DNA from: Achromobacter insolitus | GTDB lineage: Bacteria > Pseudomonadota > Gammaproteobacteria > Burkholderiales > Burkholderiaceae_B | Assembly: GCF_002209555.1 (NCBI RefSeq) | Contig: NZ_NJIF01000003.1 | Coordinates: 372,001-436,000, forward strand | Direction of reading: 5' to 3' | DNA length: 64,000 bases | Shown here: positions 1 through 8,521 of the stretch, in pieces | How positions within the stretch are numbered: position 1 is the first letter of the stretch | Layout of the letters: each line of letters starts with the position of its first letter | Program-made: the position numbers and the translations under genes | The notes under the pieces: generated by a model | Seen by the model: only the letters and a program-made list of their open reading frames with translations | What the model was told of the DNA's origin: nothing | Databases searched by the model: none

Positions 1-2
1 TG

Positions 3-509
3 AAGGAACGGTTGCTTGACGGTTGGGCGCCGCAAGCGGGCGGTACCAAGTTCAAGGTGCATCTGGACGGCTACAACCAGTTGCCGTACTTGACCGGCAA
101 GCAGGAAAAGAGCGCCCGCGACGATTTCTACTACTTTAATGACGACGGGCTGCTCGTGGGGGTGCGGTGGGGTGACTGGAAGGCGGTGTTCTGCGAACAG
201 CGGGCGCCGGGGAACCTCAATATTTGGCAGAATCCCTTCGTCTGCCTGCGCCTGCCCAAAATTTACAACCTGCGCATGGATCCCTATGAACGCGCCGACA
301 TTACTTCCGACCAGTACAACGACTGGCTGGCCAAGAACGCCTATCTAACGGCAATCGCGACCATGAAGGCGTCGGCGTTCCTGGAGACGTTCCTCAAGTA
401 TCCGCCCAGCCAGCGGCCCGCGAGCTTCAGCGTGGACCAGGTGCAGGAACGGGTGAACAAGGCAATGGAAGAGCACTTCGATCAGTTGGACAAACAGAAG
501 TCGAAGTAG
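3..509 (+). CDS. arylsulfatase, C-terminal part (5' end outside window)
   Basis: The frame is open from the window edge and ends at TAG 507-509, giving 168 visible residues. The segment FKVHLDGYNQLPYLTGK, then FYYFNDDGLLVGVRWGDWKAVF and a YNLRMDPYERAD stretch, is typical of the C-terminal subdomain of type I arylsulfatases, which hydrolyse sulfate esters with a formylglycine residue. The catalytic CxPxR motif lies upstream of the window, so activity cannot be judged. A TTG at position 12 is in frame but is probably internal, because homology-like sequence should extend further upstream. The next gene starts 72 bases downstream on the same strand, so the two may be cotranscribed. Confidence 0.8.
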   Translation, partial: KERLLDGWAPQAGGTKFKVHLDGYNQLPYLTGKQEKSARDDFYYFNDDGLLVGVRWGDWKAVFCEQRAPGNLNIWQNPFVCLRLPKIYNLRMDPYERADITSDQYNDWLAKNAYLTAIATMKASAFLETFLKYPPSQRPASFSVDQVQERVNKAMEEHFDQLDKQKSK

Positions 510-581
510 ACGGTGCCGGCGCGAGCCGGAGCAGGACCGGGCGGCGCCTGCCGCGTCGCCCGGCAACGCTGGAGGTGCGGC

Positions 582-3134
582 ATGATGGGCTTAGGGGTGA
601 GCGAGGCGGCGATGCAGGCGCGTGCGGTGAAAGACCAGGCCAGGGAAGGGCGGCCATTGACGGCGGTCCGGCCAGCCGCCTTGCTGTTCCTGTCGGGCAC
701 CGCAGCCCTGGTGTTCCAGGTCCTGTGGATCAAGCAGTTGTCGCTGGTGGTGGGGGTGGAGGTCAGCGCCATCGCCGGTTCGGTCAGCGCATTTTTCCTG
801 GGCCTTGCGCTGGGCGGCTGGCTACTGGGCCGCCAGGCGGATCGCCTGCAGCGGCCAGTGCGCTTCTACGCCATGCTGGAGGCGGCCGTAGCGCTGTCGT
901 GTCTCGCGGTGACTTGGCTGTTGGCGCGCAGCGCCGCCGCATTCGTCGCCATCGAGGCCCACAGCCCCGTCGCCGCCTGGTTGGGCGTGGGCCTGCTGCT
1001 GGCTATACCCGCATTTCTGATGGGTGGCACCTTGCCGGTGCTGCTGCGCGCGGTCAGCCGCGGGGACGCGGACGTCAGCCGCCGCGGCGGAGCCTTGTAC
1101 GCCGCGAATACCTGCGGCGCAATCCTGGGCGCATTGCTGCCCGCTTTCTTCTTGATTCCCAGATTCGGCGTGCAGGGCGCGGCGCTGGCCGCTGCCGCGC
1201 TGAATCTACTGGCGGCTGCCGGGGCCTGGTTGCTGGACCGAAGCGCCGGTAGCGGCACAACGCCCGCCCAGGACGCTCAGCTTGCGGCCGCTCCCTTGCC
1301 GGCGCAAGCGCGCCTGGCCGTGGCGCTATATGCCGTGGCCGGCGCCGTCGCGCTGGGCTATGAGGTGCTCTGGTCGCAAATGATCGTGCCCTTCATGAGT
1401 ACGCGCGCGTTTGCCTTTGCCATCGTGCTGGCCACGTACTTGGCGGGCCTGGCGATAGGCGCGGCGCTGTATGCGCGCTGGGCCCATCGCGTGCGTAACC
1501 CCTGGCCGGTGTTCGGCTTCCTGATCGCCGGCGCGGGCCTGGTCGCCGTACTGGAAGTTGCCTTGCTCGGCAAATGGCTGGTATTGGCCCAGACCTATGC
1601 GGAAGCGGCTGTCTATCAATGGACAGGAAGCGGTTTTGCCGGCATGTGCGCGCGCTTTGCGGTAGCGGCGGCCAGCCTGGTGCTCGCGCCAACGCTGCTC
1701 CTGGGCGCCGCCTTTCCGGCGGTGCTGCGCATCGCCGTGGGCGATCAACGGGTGGGCAGGGAAGCTGGCGTCGTACTGGCGTGCAACACACTGGGCGGCA
1801 TCGCGGGCACCTTGCTGACCGGCTTCCTGCTGCTGCCCGCCCTGGGGCTGGTGCGCACGCTTGGTGTGCTCGCCGCTATCGCCGCGGCGGTTGGCGCCAT
1901 AGCGGCTTGGCGCGGTCGGGCCGGCGGCCGCGCCACCACGGGTTGGGCGACCGGCGTCGTGGGCCTGGGCACGCTTGCCGTGGTGGCCATGCTGCCGATG
2001 GACCAGTTTGCGCGGCTCTTGCCGGGCGCCAGCGGCGCCGGCCTGGTTTTCTACGAGGAAAGCCATGGCGGCACCGTCGCCGTGGTGGAGCGCGCCGGCA
2101 ATGGCAATCGCTTCCATCGACTGTATATCCAGGGCGTGTCGAATTCGGGTGATGCCATGCCATCGCTGCGCTACATGCGGCTGCAGGCGTTGCTGCCGCT
2201 GATCGTCCACAACGCCGAACCGAAGTCCGCCCTGGTGGTGGGCTATGGCACCGGCATCACCGCCGGCGCCTTGTCGCAGTATCGCGGGCTGGAAAAGCGC
2301 GCCGTGGCCGAGCTCTTGCCCGCCGTGCTGCGTGCCGCCCCGCACTTCCAGGGGACTTTCCAGGCCGCAACGGATCCCGGCCTGGACAAGCGTCTGCGCG
2401 ATGGTCGGCGCGAACTCCAGGCCAGCGCCGAACGCTGGGACTTGATTACGCTGGAGCCGCCGCCGCCTTCCGCCGCTGGCGTGGTCAATCTCTATTCGCG
2501 GGATTTCTACCAACTGGCCGCAAACCGCCTGGCGCCGCAGGGCATCGTGGCGCAGTGGCTGCCGCTGCCCACGCAAAATGAAGAGGACACCCGCGCGCTG
2601 GTCGCCAGCTTTATCGAAGTGTTCCCCCATGCCCAGCTCTGGACGAGCGAGCTGCATGAAATGCTGCTGCTGGGCTCGATGCAGCCCTTGACACTGGACG
2701 CGGCTCGTATCCAGGCGCGCTACAGCCAGCCCGATACCGCCGCCGCGCTCAAGGCGGTCGGCGTGCCGTCGGCAGCGGCCTTGTTGTCCACCTGGGTCAC
2801 GGATCGCGACGGACTTGCGCGTTTTGCCGGCGACGCGCAGGCCGTCACCGACGACCGCCCCGGCATCGAATATGCGACCTGGGTGCGCCCGCGCGAAGTG
2901 GTGCGCGTCTTGCCCACGTTGCTGGCCCTGCGCAGCGAACCGCCGCTACAGGGTGCATCCGATGGACTGCGCGCCGAGATGCAGCTGGAGCGCGCCAGGC
3001 TGGACACCTTCTATCGGGCGTCGCTGGCAGCGTACGTGGGCGACCGCGAAACCTGGGGCAGGGAAATGAACAAACTGGCCCGCGACGACGGCGACAACGC
3101 CTATTACCGCTGGTTCATGCCCGGCAGGCAGTAG
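582..3134 (+). CDS. fused MFS/spermidine-synthase-like membrane protein
   Basis: An 850-residue protein. Roughly the first 480 residues are strongly hydrophobic, with 12 or more likely membrane segments. The C-terminal third resembles a spermidine-synthase/methyltransferase fold: ESHGGTVAVVE, the nucleotide-binding-like loop VVGYGTGITAGAL, then LITLEPPPP and a LYSRDFYQLA helix. Proteins of this architecture are often encoded beside arylsulfatases or secreted-protein genes; their reaction is not established. The ATG at 582 is chosen because GGAGG lies at 571-575 with good spacing; a GTG at 513 would add 23 Arg/Gly-rich residues with no ribosome site. Substrate and product are unknown. It follows the arylsulfatase gene on the same strand. 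Confidence 0.8.
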   Translation: MMGLGVSEAAMQARAVKDQAREGRPLTAVRPAALLFLSGTAALVFQVLWIKQLSLVVGVEVSAIAGSVSAFFLGLALGGWLLGRQADRLQRPVRFYAMLEAAVALSCLAVTWLLARSAAAFVAIEAHSPVAAWLGVGLLLAIPAFLMGGTLPVLLRAVSRGDADVSRRGGALYAANTCGAILGALLPAFFLIPRFGVQGAALAAAALNLLAAAGAWLLDRSAGSGTTPAQDAQLAAAPLPAQARLAVALYAVAGAVALGYEVLWSQMIVPFMSTRAFAFAIVLATYLAGLAIGAALYARWAHRVRNPWPVFGFLIAGAGLVAVLEVALLGKWLVLAQTYAEAAVYQWTGSGFAGMCARFAVAAASLVLAPTLLLGAAFPAVLRIAVGDQRVGREAGVVLACNTLGGIAGTLLTGFLLLPALGLVRTLGVLAAIAAAVGAIAAWRGRAGGRATTGWATGVVGLGTLAVVAMLPMDQFARLLPGASGAGLVFYEESHGGTVAVVERAGNGNRFHRLYIQGVSNSGDAMPSLRYMRLQALLPLIVHNAEPKSALVVGYGTGITAGALSQYRGLEKRAVAELLPAVLRAAPHFQGTFQAATDPGLDKRLRDGRRELQASAERWDLITLEPPPPSAAGVVNLYSRDFYQLAANRLAPQGIVAQWLPLPTQNEEDTRALVASFIEVFPHAQLWTSELHEMLLLGSMQPLTLDAARIQARYSQPDTAAALKAVGVPSAAALLSTWVTDRDGLARFAGDAQAVTDDRPGIEYATWVRPREVVRVLPTLLALRSEPPLQGASDGLRAEMQLERARLDTFYRASLAAYVGDRETWGREMNKLARDDGDNAYYRWFMPGRQ

Positions 3135-3137
3135 GCC

Positions 3138-3569
3138 TTAACTGCATATCCTCCGCCAGGGCGCAACGCCTTGCGGCGAGCAGTATCCCGCACAGGGCGT
3201 GGCCATCGACATGCCGCTCTGGCAACGCAGTTCGGGCACCCGTTCGCCATAGGGCACCATGCCCTGGCAGTCGCAGCGGGCCAAGCCCGCGCCGGACGGC
3301 AACAGCTTGCTGACCGGTTCAGACGGGGCGGTGCGCTCGACCTTGGCGACGGGCGGCGGCGCCTCATCTTCTGCGTCGGCGCGCTCGATCACGCCTCGGA
3401 CTTTGGCCGCCGGCATGCTGCAGGCCTTGGCGATCGCATTGACCGTGCGGCCGTCGTTGGCCATCGCCACTATCTTCTTGTCGCTGCAAGCCGCGTCGGC
3501 GCGCGGCGCGGCCAGGGCAAACAGCGCTATCGCGGCCGCAAACAGCATACCGGGTCTGGTCAGTGTCAT
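3138..3569 (-). CDS. small secreted Cys-rich protein, unknown function
   Basis: A 143-residue protein starting at an ATG preceded by AGGAGG with 7-nt spacing. The first 26 residues form a signal peptide (hydrophobic run AAAIALFALAA, likely cleavage after RADA), so the product should be periplasmic or secreted. The mature part begins ACSDKK. It has a charged middle with Ala/Pro-rich stretches and a Cys-rich tail (RCDCQGM, LRCQSG, PCAGYCS, RRICS) that could form disulfides. I do not recognise the family. It is convergent with the preceding gene with only 3 bases between them and appears monocistronic. Confidence 0.65.
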   Translation of the reverse strand: MTLTRPGMLFAAAIALFALAAPRADAACSDKKIVAMANDGRTVNAIAKACSMPAAKVRGVIERADAEDEAPPPVAKVERTAPSEPVSKLLPSGAGLARCDCQGMVPYGERVPELRCQSGMSMATPCAGYCSPQGVAPWRRICS

Positions 3570-3800
3570 CGCACGCCTCCTGCCTCCATGCCCGCATGAG
3601 GAAATACGACTTAGTCTGCTCAGGCTATGGGGTTCTGCAAAGAGCGTAGTGCGGGCAATTTTGAAGTGTCAACGCAGCCCGATTGACTAGGACTTTCTGG
3701 GGAAGCCGCATGGCGCGACGGCGCTATCCTTAAGCACGAGGCGGTTTGGTGCGCGCGCCATGATGCGGCTGCACCAAGCGCCGCTCAGGCCCGGGCGCAG
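3570..3800. other. intergenic region, no gene seen
   Basis: About 230 bases between the start of the small secreted protein gene and the stop of the azoreductase gene; both run on the minus strand. It must hold the promoter of the former. No convincing hairpin or repeat was seen. Confidence 0.5.
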
Positions 3801-4442
3801 TCATGCGGCCTGGAATTCCGGGCGCATGCCGGCCGCAAAGGGATGCAAGGCGATCTCGGCCTGCACCCGCGCGCGCGCTTCGTCCAGCGCGGCCTGTCCG
3901 CGCGCCGTGCCTTGCACCGAAAAGAACGTCACGTTCTTCAAGCCTATCGTGCCCAGCACGTGCCTGAGATAGGGCGTCAGGAAATCCGGCTGGTTGTGCG
4001 CGCCGCCGCCGAATGCGCCTCCCGAGGAGATCGCCACGTACACCGGGCGGTCCTCCAGGCTGCCTTCCTTGCCGCGGGCGGTGATCTGGAATGTGCTGCG
4101 TACCCGCACCACGTGGTCGATCCAGGTCTTAAGCGACGCAGGCACCGTGAAATTGTGCATCGGGGTCGCGATGACGAGATGCGTGGCGTCCTGCAATGAT
4201 TGGATCAGTTCGGTCGAACGGCGCAACGCGCCGCGATCCTGGCTGCCGTCCGTGGGATCCTGGCGCGCGCTCAGCGCGGCGGCGTAATCGGTGTCGACGA
4301 GCGGCAGGGTGGTGGCGTCGACGTCCAGCAAGGCCGGCGTGGCGGGCGCGCTGGCTACCAGTTGCTCGACGATGGCTTGCGACAGTCGATAGCTTTCGGA
4401 AGCGCGGCCACGCGGGCTGCAGATGATGCGCAGGATGTTCAT
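3801..4442 (-). CDS. azoR: FMN-dependent NADH-azoreductase family protein
   Basis: A 213-residue flavodoxin-fold protein. The N-terminus MNILRIICSPRGRASESYRLS matches the FMN phosphate-binding loop of AzoR/NQO-type reductases. The motif ATPMHNFTVPASLKTWID is the family signature for the active-site loop, and AISSGGAFGGG is the second flavin loop. Such enzymes reduce quinones and azo compounds with NADH. The start at 4442 is used because its ATG overlaps the TGA of the upstream acetyltransferase gene (ATGA), which indicates translational coupling; the longer frame to 4562 only reads antisense-type Arg/Pro-rich sequence. It forms a two-gene operon with the GNAT gene, divergent from a MocR regulator. 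Confidence 0.85.
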   Translation of the reverse strand: MNILRIICSPRGRASESYRLSQAIVEQLVASAPATPALLDVDATTLPLVDTDYAAALSARQDPTDGSQDRGALRRSTELIQSLQDATHLVIATPMHNFTVPASLKTWIDHVVRVRSTFQITARGKEGSLEDRPVYVAISSGGAFGGGAHNQPDFLTPYLRHVLGTIGLKNVTFFSVQGTARGQAALDEARARVQAEIALHPFAAGMRPEFQAA

Positions 4443-4885
4443 GAGGCGATGTTTTCCACGGATTTGCTGAAACGGATGGCGCTGGTCAGGAGACCGGCGC
4501 GGAAGTAGAAGCGCTGGGCCAGGGCGTTGGCCAGACCGGTGTCTAGCACCAGGCGGGCACAACCGCTGTCGCGCGCGGTGGCGTCCAGCGCCTGCAATAG
4601 GCTGGCGCCCCAGCGCTCGCCGCGGCGGCCATTCGCCACGACCAGATCGTCCACATACAGAAAACGGCCGTAGACCAGGTTTTCCTGCAAGCGATAGCCG
4701 GCGAGCGCGACGGCTTGGCCGGCGTCCATGGCCGCCAACAGGCGATAGCCTTGACCGCGCATGCGCGCGAAGCGCTCGATGAAATCGTCGGATTCGTCCA
4801 GGTGTGGCCTGAGCTCACGCATGAGGGGCAGGCATGCCCGCAATTCCTGCGGGGTTTCGAGATGGCGCAAGGTGGCTTCTGTCAT
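4439..4885 (-). CDS. GNAT family N-acetyltransferase
   Basis: A 148-residue protein of normal GNAT length. It has a YRLLAAMDAGQAVALAGYR beta-strand region, then YVDDLVVANGRRGERWGASLLQAL. In that stretch the R-R-G-x-R-W-G loop corresponds to the acetyl-CoA pyrophosphate-binding motif A, and a C-terminal FYFRAGL matches the conserved helix. The acyl acceptor is unknown. It is the first gene of a two-gene operon: its TGA overlaps the ATG of the azoreductase gene. Its promoter lies in the short region shared with the divergent MocR-type regulator, which makes that regulator its likely controller (inference from layout). Confidence 0.8.
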   Translation of the reverse strand: MTEATLRHLETPQELRACLPLMRELRPHLDESDDFIERFARMRGQGYRLLAAMDAGQAVALAGYRLQENLVYGRFLYVDDLVVANGRRGERWGASLLQALDATARDSGCARLVLDTGLANALAQRFYFRAGLLTSAIRFSKSVENIAS

Positions 4886-4935
4886 GAATGCACAAGGGTG
4901 TCAGAACGGGCGTGCAGTCATGTTAGGAGGCGCAT

Positions 4936-4957
4936 GCCATAATTAGAAGGGCCATAA
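4936..4957. promoter_or_regulatory. direct repeat in GNAT/MocR divergent promoter
   Basis: The heptamer GCCATAA occurs at 4936-4942 and again at 4951-4957, a 15-bp period, in the 92-bp divergent region between the GNAT and MocR-family genes. MocR/PdxR-type regulators are known to bind direct repeats, so this is a plausible operator. No experiment supports it. Confidence 0.4.
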
Positions 4958-4977
4958 AATGAACTTTGGACTATGCC

Positions 4978-6411
4978 ATGATCAGCCCTCCGACCCAGGA
5001 TGCGCAAGCGCTTGCCGCCGGCGGCGCCGGTCCTCTGTATCGTCAGGTCTATGACCGATTCCGCGGCGCCATCGCCCACGGCACGCTTAAGCCGGGCGAC
5101 CGCATTCCCTCGGCACGGGCGCTCGCCAAGGAGCTGGGCGTGGCGCGCGGCACAGTGGAAGTGGCCTACTCACTGCTGGCATCCGAGGGCTACATCCAGG
5201 CGCGCGGCCAGGCCGGCACAGTGGTCGCTCCCGACGTGCAACCGCAGCACGCGCCGCCACCTGCGCCTGCCATTGCGTCCGACGAGTCCAGCGACGGCCC
5301 AGGCTGGCGGGAGTATCCCGGCGTGCGCCCCTTCCAAATGGGCCTGCCGGCGCTGGATGCATTCCCGCGCAAACTATGGGCCCGTCTGGGGGCCCGGCAA
5401 CTGCGCAGCCTGCAATCCGCCGATCTCGCCTATCCCGCAAGCGGCGGCCTCGACGCCCTGCGCATTGCCACGGCAGCCTATTTACAAGTCGCGCGCGGCA
5501 TCCACTGCCAGCCTTCGCAAGTGTTCATCACCTCCGGCTATAACGGCACGATGCGCCTCATCCTGCAGACGCTGTTCCAGCCAGGCGACCAGGTCTGGAT
5601 GGAAGATCCCGGCTACCCGCCCACGCGCGCACTGCTGGAGCAGGCGCGACTGGAACCGGTGCCCGTGCCGGTGGACCAGGACGGTATCCAGGTCAGCGCC
5701 GGGACGGCGCGGGCGGGGCGGGCGCGCGGCGCCATCGTGACCCCGGCTCATCAAAGCCCCTTGAGCATGTCGCTGTCCTTGCCCCGCAGGCAGGCGCTGC
5801 TGGATTGGGCCGAACGCCAGGGCGCCTGGATCGTCGAGGACGATTACGATGGCGAATACCGCTACGTCGGACGTCCGCTGCCGGCTCTCAAGAGCCTGGA
5901 TACGCAAGGGCGGGTGCTGTATGCGGGCACGTTCAGCAAGGTGTTGTTTCCCGGCTTGCGATTGGCCTATCTGGTCGTGCCTCAAGCGCAGGCTACCCGG
6001 TTTGCGCAATCCGCGCGGCTACAGGCGGGCGCGGCGCCGGGCCTGACCCAGGCGATACTCGCGGCCTTCATGGCCGAAGGGCATTTCGGCCGCCACATCC
6101 AGCGCATGCGCAGGCTCTATGCCGAACGGCGCGCGGCGACCGCGGCCGGCCTGAACGCGGCGCTGGGGCAGCGCTTGCGGATCGAACCGCAGCCGGGCGG
6201 CATGCATCTGGTGGCGCGCCTGCAGGATGGCCAGAGCGACGTGGCGCTGGCGCACCGCATGGAAGAGCAGGGCATGTATGCGGGAGCGCTGTCGCGCTGG
6301 TACGCCGTGCCGCAGCAGCAGCCGGCCCTGCTGCTCAGCTTCACCAATATCGCCACGCAGGCGCAGGCCCATGAACTGGGCCTGCGGATACTGAAACTGA
6401 TGCAGTCCTAG
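4978..6411 (+). CDS. MocR/PdxR family regulator (GntR HTH plus aminotransferase domain)
   Basis: A 477-residue protein. Residues about 20-90 form a GntR-type winged helix (LYRQVYDRFRGAIAHGTLKPGDRIPSARALAKELGVARGTV). The rest is a class I aminotransferase-like domain with GYNGTMRLILQ, WMEDPGYPP, IVEDDYDGEYRY and the PLP-lysine motif AGTFSKVLFPGLRLAY. Members sense pyridoxal phosphate or amino-compound adducts and activate vitamin B6, GABA or transporter genes. The ATG at 4978 is preferred over a TTG at 4966; neither has a strong ribosome site. It is divergent from the GNAT/azoreductase operon. It converges on the AhpD-like gene, whose stop codon overlaps its own in a CTAG. Confidence 0.88.
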   Translation: MISPPTQDAQALAAGGAGPLYRQVYDRFRGAIAHGTLKPGDRIPSARALAKELGVARGTVEVAYSLLASEGYIQARGQAGTVVAPDVQPQHAPPPAPAIASDESSDGPGWREYPGVRPFQMGLPALDAFPRKLWARLGARQLRSLQSADLAYPASGGLDALRIATAAYLQVARGIHCQPSQVFITSGYNGTMRLILQTLFQPGDQVWMEDPGYPPTRALLEQARLEPVPVPVDQDGIQVSAGTARAGRARGAIVTPAHQSPLSMSLSLPRRQALLDWAERQGAWIVEDDYDGEYRYVGRPLPALKSLDTQGRVLYAGTFSKVLFPGLRLAYLVVPQAQATRFAQSARLQAGAAPGLTQAILAAFMAEGHFGRHIQRMRRLYAERRAATAAGLNAALGQRLRIEPQPGGMHLVARLQDGQSDVALAHRMEEQGMYAGALSRWYAVPQQQPALLLSFTNIATQAQAHELGLRILKLMQS

Positions 6412-6887
6412 TGCAGCCCGGCCTTGTCCAGGCCATAGGCTGCATCGGCCGACCCCGGCACCGTGCGCAAGGCCACGTTCAGGCGGTTCCAGCCGTTAAT
6501 GCCGACCACCAATAGCGTCAGGTCCGAGATTTCCTTCTCGGATAGCTGGGCGCGCACCTCTTCGTAGACGGCATCGGGCACGCCTTGCGCGGACAAGGTC
6601 GTGACGGCTTCCGTCCATGCCAGCGCCGCGCGCTCGCGTGGCGAAAACAAGGTGGATTCGCGCCAGATGGCGACATGATGCAGGCGCAATTCGCGCTCGC
6701 CTGCAATCCTGGCTTGCTTGACGTGCATGTCCAGGCAGAAGCCGCAGCCATTGATCTGCGACGCCCGGATATCCACGAGCTGGCCCACCTCCTGAACGAT
6801 GGGGGTCTTCTTGAGCGACATGCTGAATTCCAGATACTTCCTGGACTGTTCCTCGGACACCTGGAAATAGTTCAACCGCTGTGTCAT
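6408..6887 (-). CDS. AhpD-like carboxymuconolactone decarboxylase family protein
   Basis: A 159-residue protein with the AhpD core signature INGCGFCLDMHVKQAR, in which the CxxC and following His are the peroxidase-relay residues, followed by LLVVGINGWNRLNVA at the C-terminal helix. Family members are small thiol peroxidases or redox relays. The start codon has AGGA just upstream. It converges on the MocR-type gene with a 4-base overlap, and both stop codons lie inside the palindrome CTAG. The physiological reductant is unknown. Confidence 0.85.
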   Translation of the reverse strand: MTQRLNYFQVSEEQSRKYLEFSMSLKKTPIVQEVGQLVDIRASQINGCGFCLDMHVKQARIAGERELRLHHVAIWRESTLFSPRERAALAWTEAVTTLSAQGVPDAVYEEVRAQLSEKEISDLTLLVVGINGWNRLNVALRTVPGSADAAYGLDKAGLH

Positions 6888-7028
6888 GTTCCTGCCTTTT
6901 CGGTACGGGTTGCAAAAGGGAATCTCGTACCGCCAGGATGCGCCAGGTTGGTCCAGGCCAGAAGTGCCATAAATGGAGTTTTCACCTGGGCCATGCGCGG
7001 CGCCTGCGGTGCGCGCGCGCCCGGCCGC

Positions 7029-8324
7029 TCAGGCAGGCCAGCGCAGCACGAAACGGGCGCCGCCCAAGGGGCTGTCGTGGATGTCGATACTGCCGCCGTG
7101 GCTGGCCGCCACGCGCCAGACGATGGCCAGGCCCAATCCGGCGCCGCCTGTGCCCCGATCGCGGCTTTCATCCAGGCGGATGAACGGCTCGAACACCCGC
7201 GCCCGGTCAGCCGGCGGGATACCGCCGCCATCATCGTCGACGATGAGTTCAAAGCCGCCCGACTGGCAGCGCCTGAGCTCTACCTCCACGTGGCGACTGG
7301 CATAGCGCACCGCGTTCTGCACCAGGTTGAGCAAAGCGCGGCTCATGTACCGCGGATGCAGCCGCACGCGCGGCGGATACTCGGGGCGCACATGACACCG
7401 GACGGCGCGCGCCTCCGCCTGGTGCGCCACCTGGGCCAACGCCTCGCCCAGCCAATCGCTGGTGTCCACGGTCTCGAGCTTCACGGTCTCGTCGGTGGGA
7501 CGCTCCAGCCGGGCATAGACGAGCAATTCGGCCACCAACGTCTCCAGTTCGTTGATGTCGGCCTGCATATCGCGCAGGATATGGTGCCGCCGGGGCAGTT
7601 GCGCGTCCTGGCCCAGCAGGGCGACTTCGAATGACAGCCGCGCAAGCGGCGTGCGCAATTCGTGCGACACGGCGTTGGTCAGGCTGCGCTGGTTTTCGAT
7701 CAGCGCCGAAATCCGCTCTGCCATCTGGTTGAAACTTTCGCCGACGTGCCGCATGCCGGCCAGGCGCGACAGCCGCACGCGAACGCCAAGCTCACCCTGG
7801 CCCATACGCAGCGTGGCGTTGCGCAGCCGGTCCAGGTCGCGCCACAAGGGCAGGGCCCAGAGCAGCAGCAGGATGATGCCGACGATCAGGCTCAGCGCCG
7901 TCCAGACGCCGACGGTGACCCATCTTTCGATCCCCGGAGCGCGCGGCAGGCGGACTTCCAGCCACTGTCTGGGCGAGCCGGCCAATGGGGCGAGGTAGAC
8001 GTTGTAATCGTCGCGCATGATGAAGCCGAGCGTGGCAAGTTGCTGCCGCTCCGCTTCGCTGGGCGTGACCTTGTCGTCGTCGACCAGGCCCAGGCCCAGG
8101 CCGTAGAGCGGTTGTATATCGTCGCGCAGGCGGTCGGCGCGAGCTGCGGGCGCAATGGCGTCGAGTTCCTTGCGCAGTACATGCATCTGCCCCCGGACGG
8201 CCTGGTACGACAAGTCGGCGCTAACCTCGTCCAGCAGATACAGCAGGCCGCGCTCCACCAACTGCGACCCCGCGACATAGCCGATGGCGGCGACGACGAA
8301 GATGCGGATCGCGAACTTGAACAT
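7029..8324 (-). CDS. RstB-like sensor histidine kinase, no adjacent response regulator
   Basis: A 431-residue membrane kinase. It has an N-terminal membrane segment (FVVAAIGYVAGS), a periplasmic domain of about 120 residues, and a second membrane segment (ALSLIVGIILLLLWALPLW). A HAMP linker follows, then the H-box NAVSHELRTPLARLSFE, an N-box ALLNLVQNAVRYA, and ATP-binding motifs VDDDGGGIPP and GTGGAGLGLAIVWR. These place it in the RstB subgroup of OmpR-linked kinases. The start at 8324 is taken because the sequence before it is Arg/Pro-rich and reaches into the divergent promoter. No response-regulator gene lies on either side, which is unusual for this family. Confidence 0.85.
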   Translation of the reverse strand: MFKFAIRIFVVAAIGYVAGSQLVERGLLYLLDEVSADLSYQAVRGQMHVLRKELDAIAPAARADRLRDDIQPLYGLGLGLVDDDKVTPSEAERQQLATLGFIMRDDYNVYLAPLAGSPRQWLEVRLPRAPGIERWVTVGVWTALSLIVGIILLLLWALPLWRDLDRLRNATLRMGQGELGVRVRLSRLAGMRHVGESFNQMAERISALIENQRSLTNAVSHELRTPLARLSFEVALLGQDAQLPRRHHILRDMQADINELETLVAELLVYARLERPTDETVKLETVDTSDWLGEALAQVAHQAEARAVRCHVRPEYPPRVRLHPRYMSRALLNLVQNAVRYASRHVEVELRRCQSGGFELIVDDDGGGIPPADRARVFEPFIRLDESRDRGTGGAGLGLAIVWRVAASHGGSIDIHDSPLGGARFVLRWPA

Positions 8325-8385
8325 GGGGGACGAAGCGGGATGAGGACTCGCGATCCTAGGGGTGCGCGGCCGGCCAATCCACCGA

Positions 8386-8404
8386 TATTTGTACGGTATT
8401 TGTA
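8386..8404. promoter_or_regulatory. 11-bp-period direct repeat TATTTGTA
   Basis: TATTTGTA occurs at 8386-8393 and 8397-8404, exactly one helical turn apart, in the 197-bp region between the sensor kinase gene and the divergent chromate transporter gene. OmpR-family response regulators bind tandem half-sites with 10-11 bp spacing, so this is a candidate site for the missing partner regulator. Inference only. Confidence 0.45.
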
Positions 8405-8521
8405 AAGTTGTTTGAAGCGCGCCGCGTTGGCGAGGTAAACCGGCCATATGGCCCGGCCCGTTCAGGCGGTTGAATCCGCTCCGCCGCCCGGCTATAAGCA
8501 TGAGGCGAGGGCTGTATCCTC

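Noticed and set aside
7029-8501. Longer form of the sensor kinase starting at 8501
   Set aside because: The extra 59 residues are Arg/Pro-rich, cover the divergent promoter and precede the natural membrane anchor.
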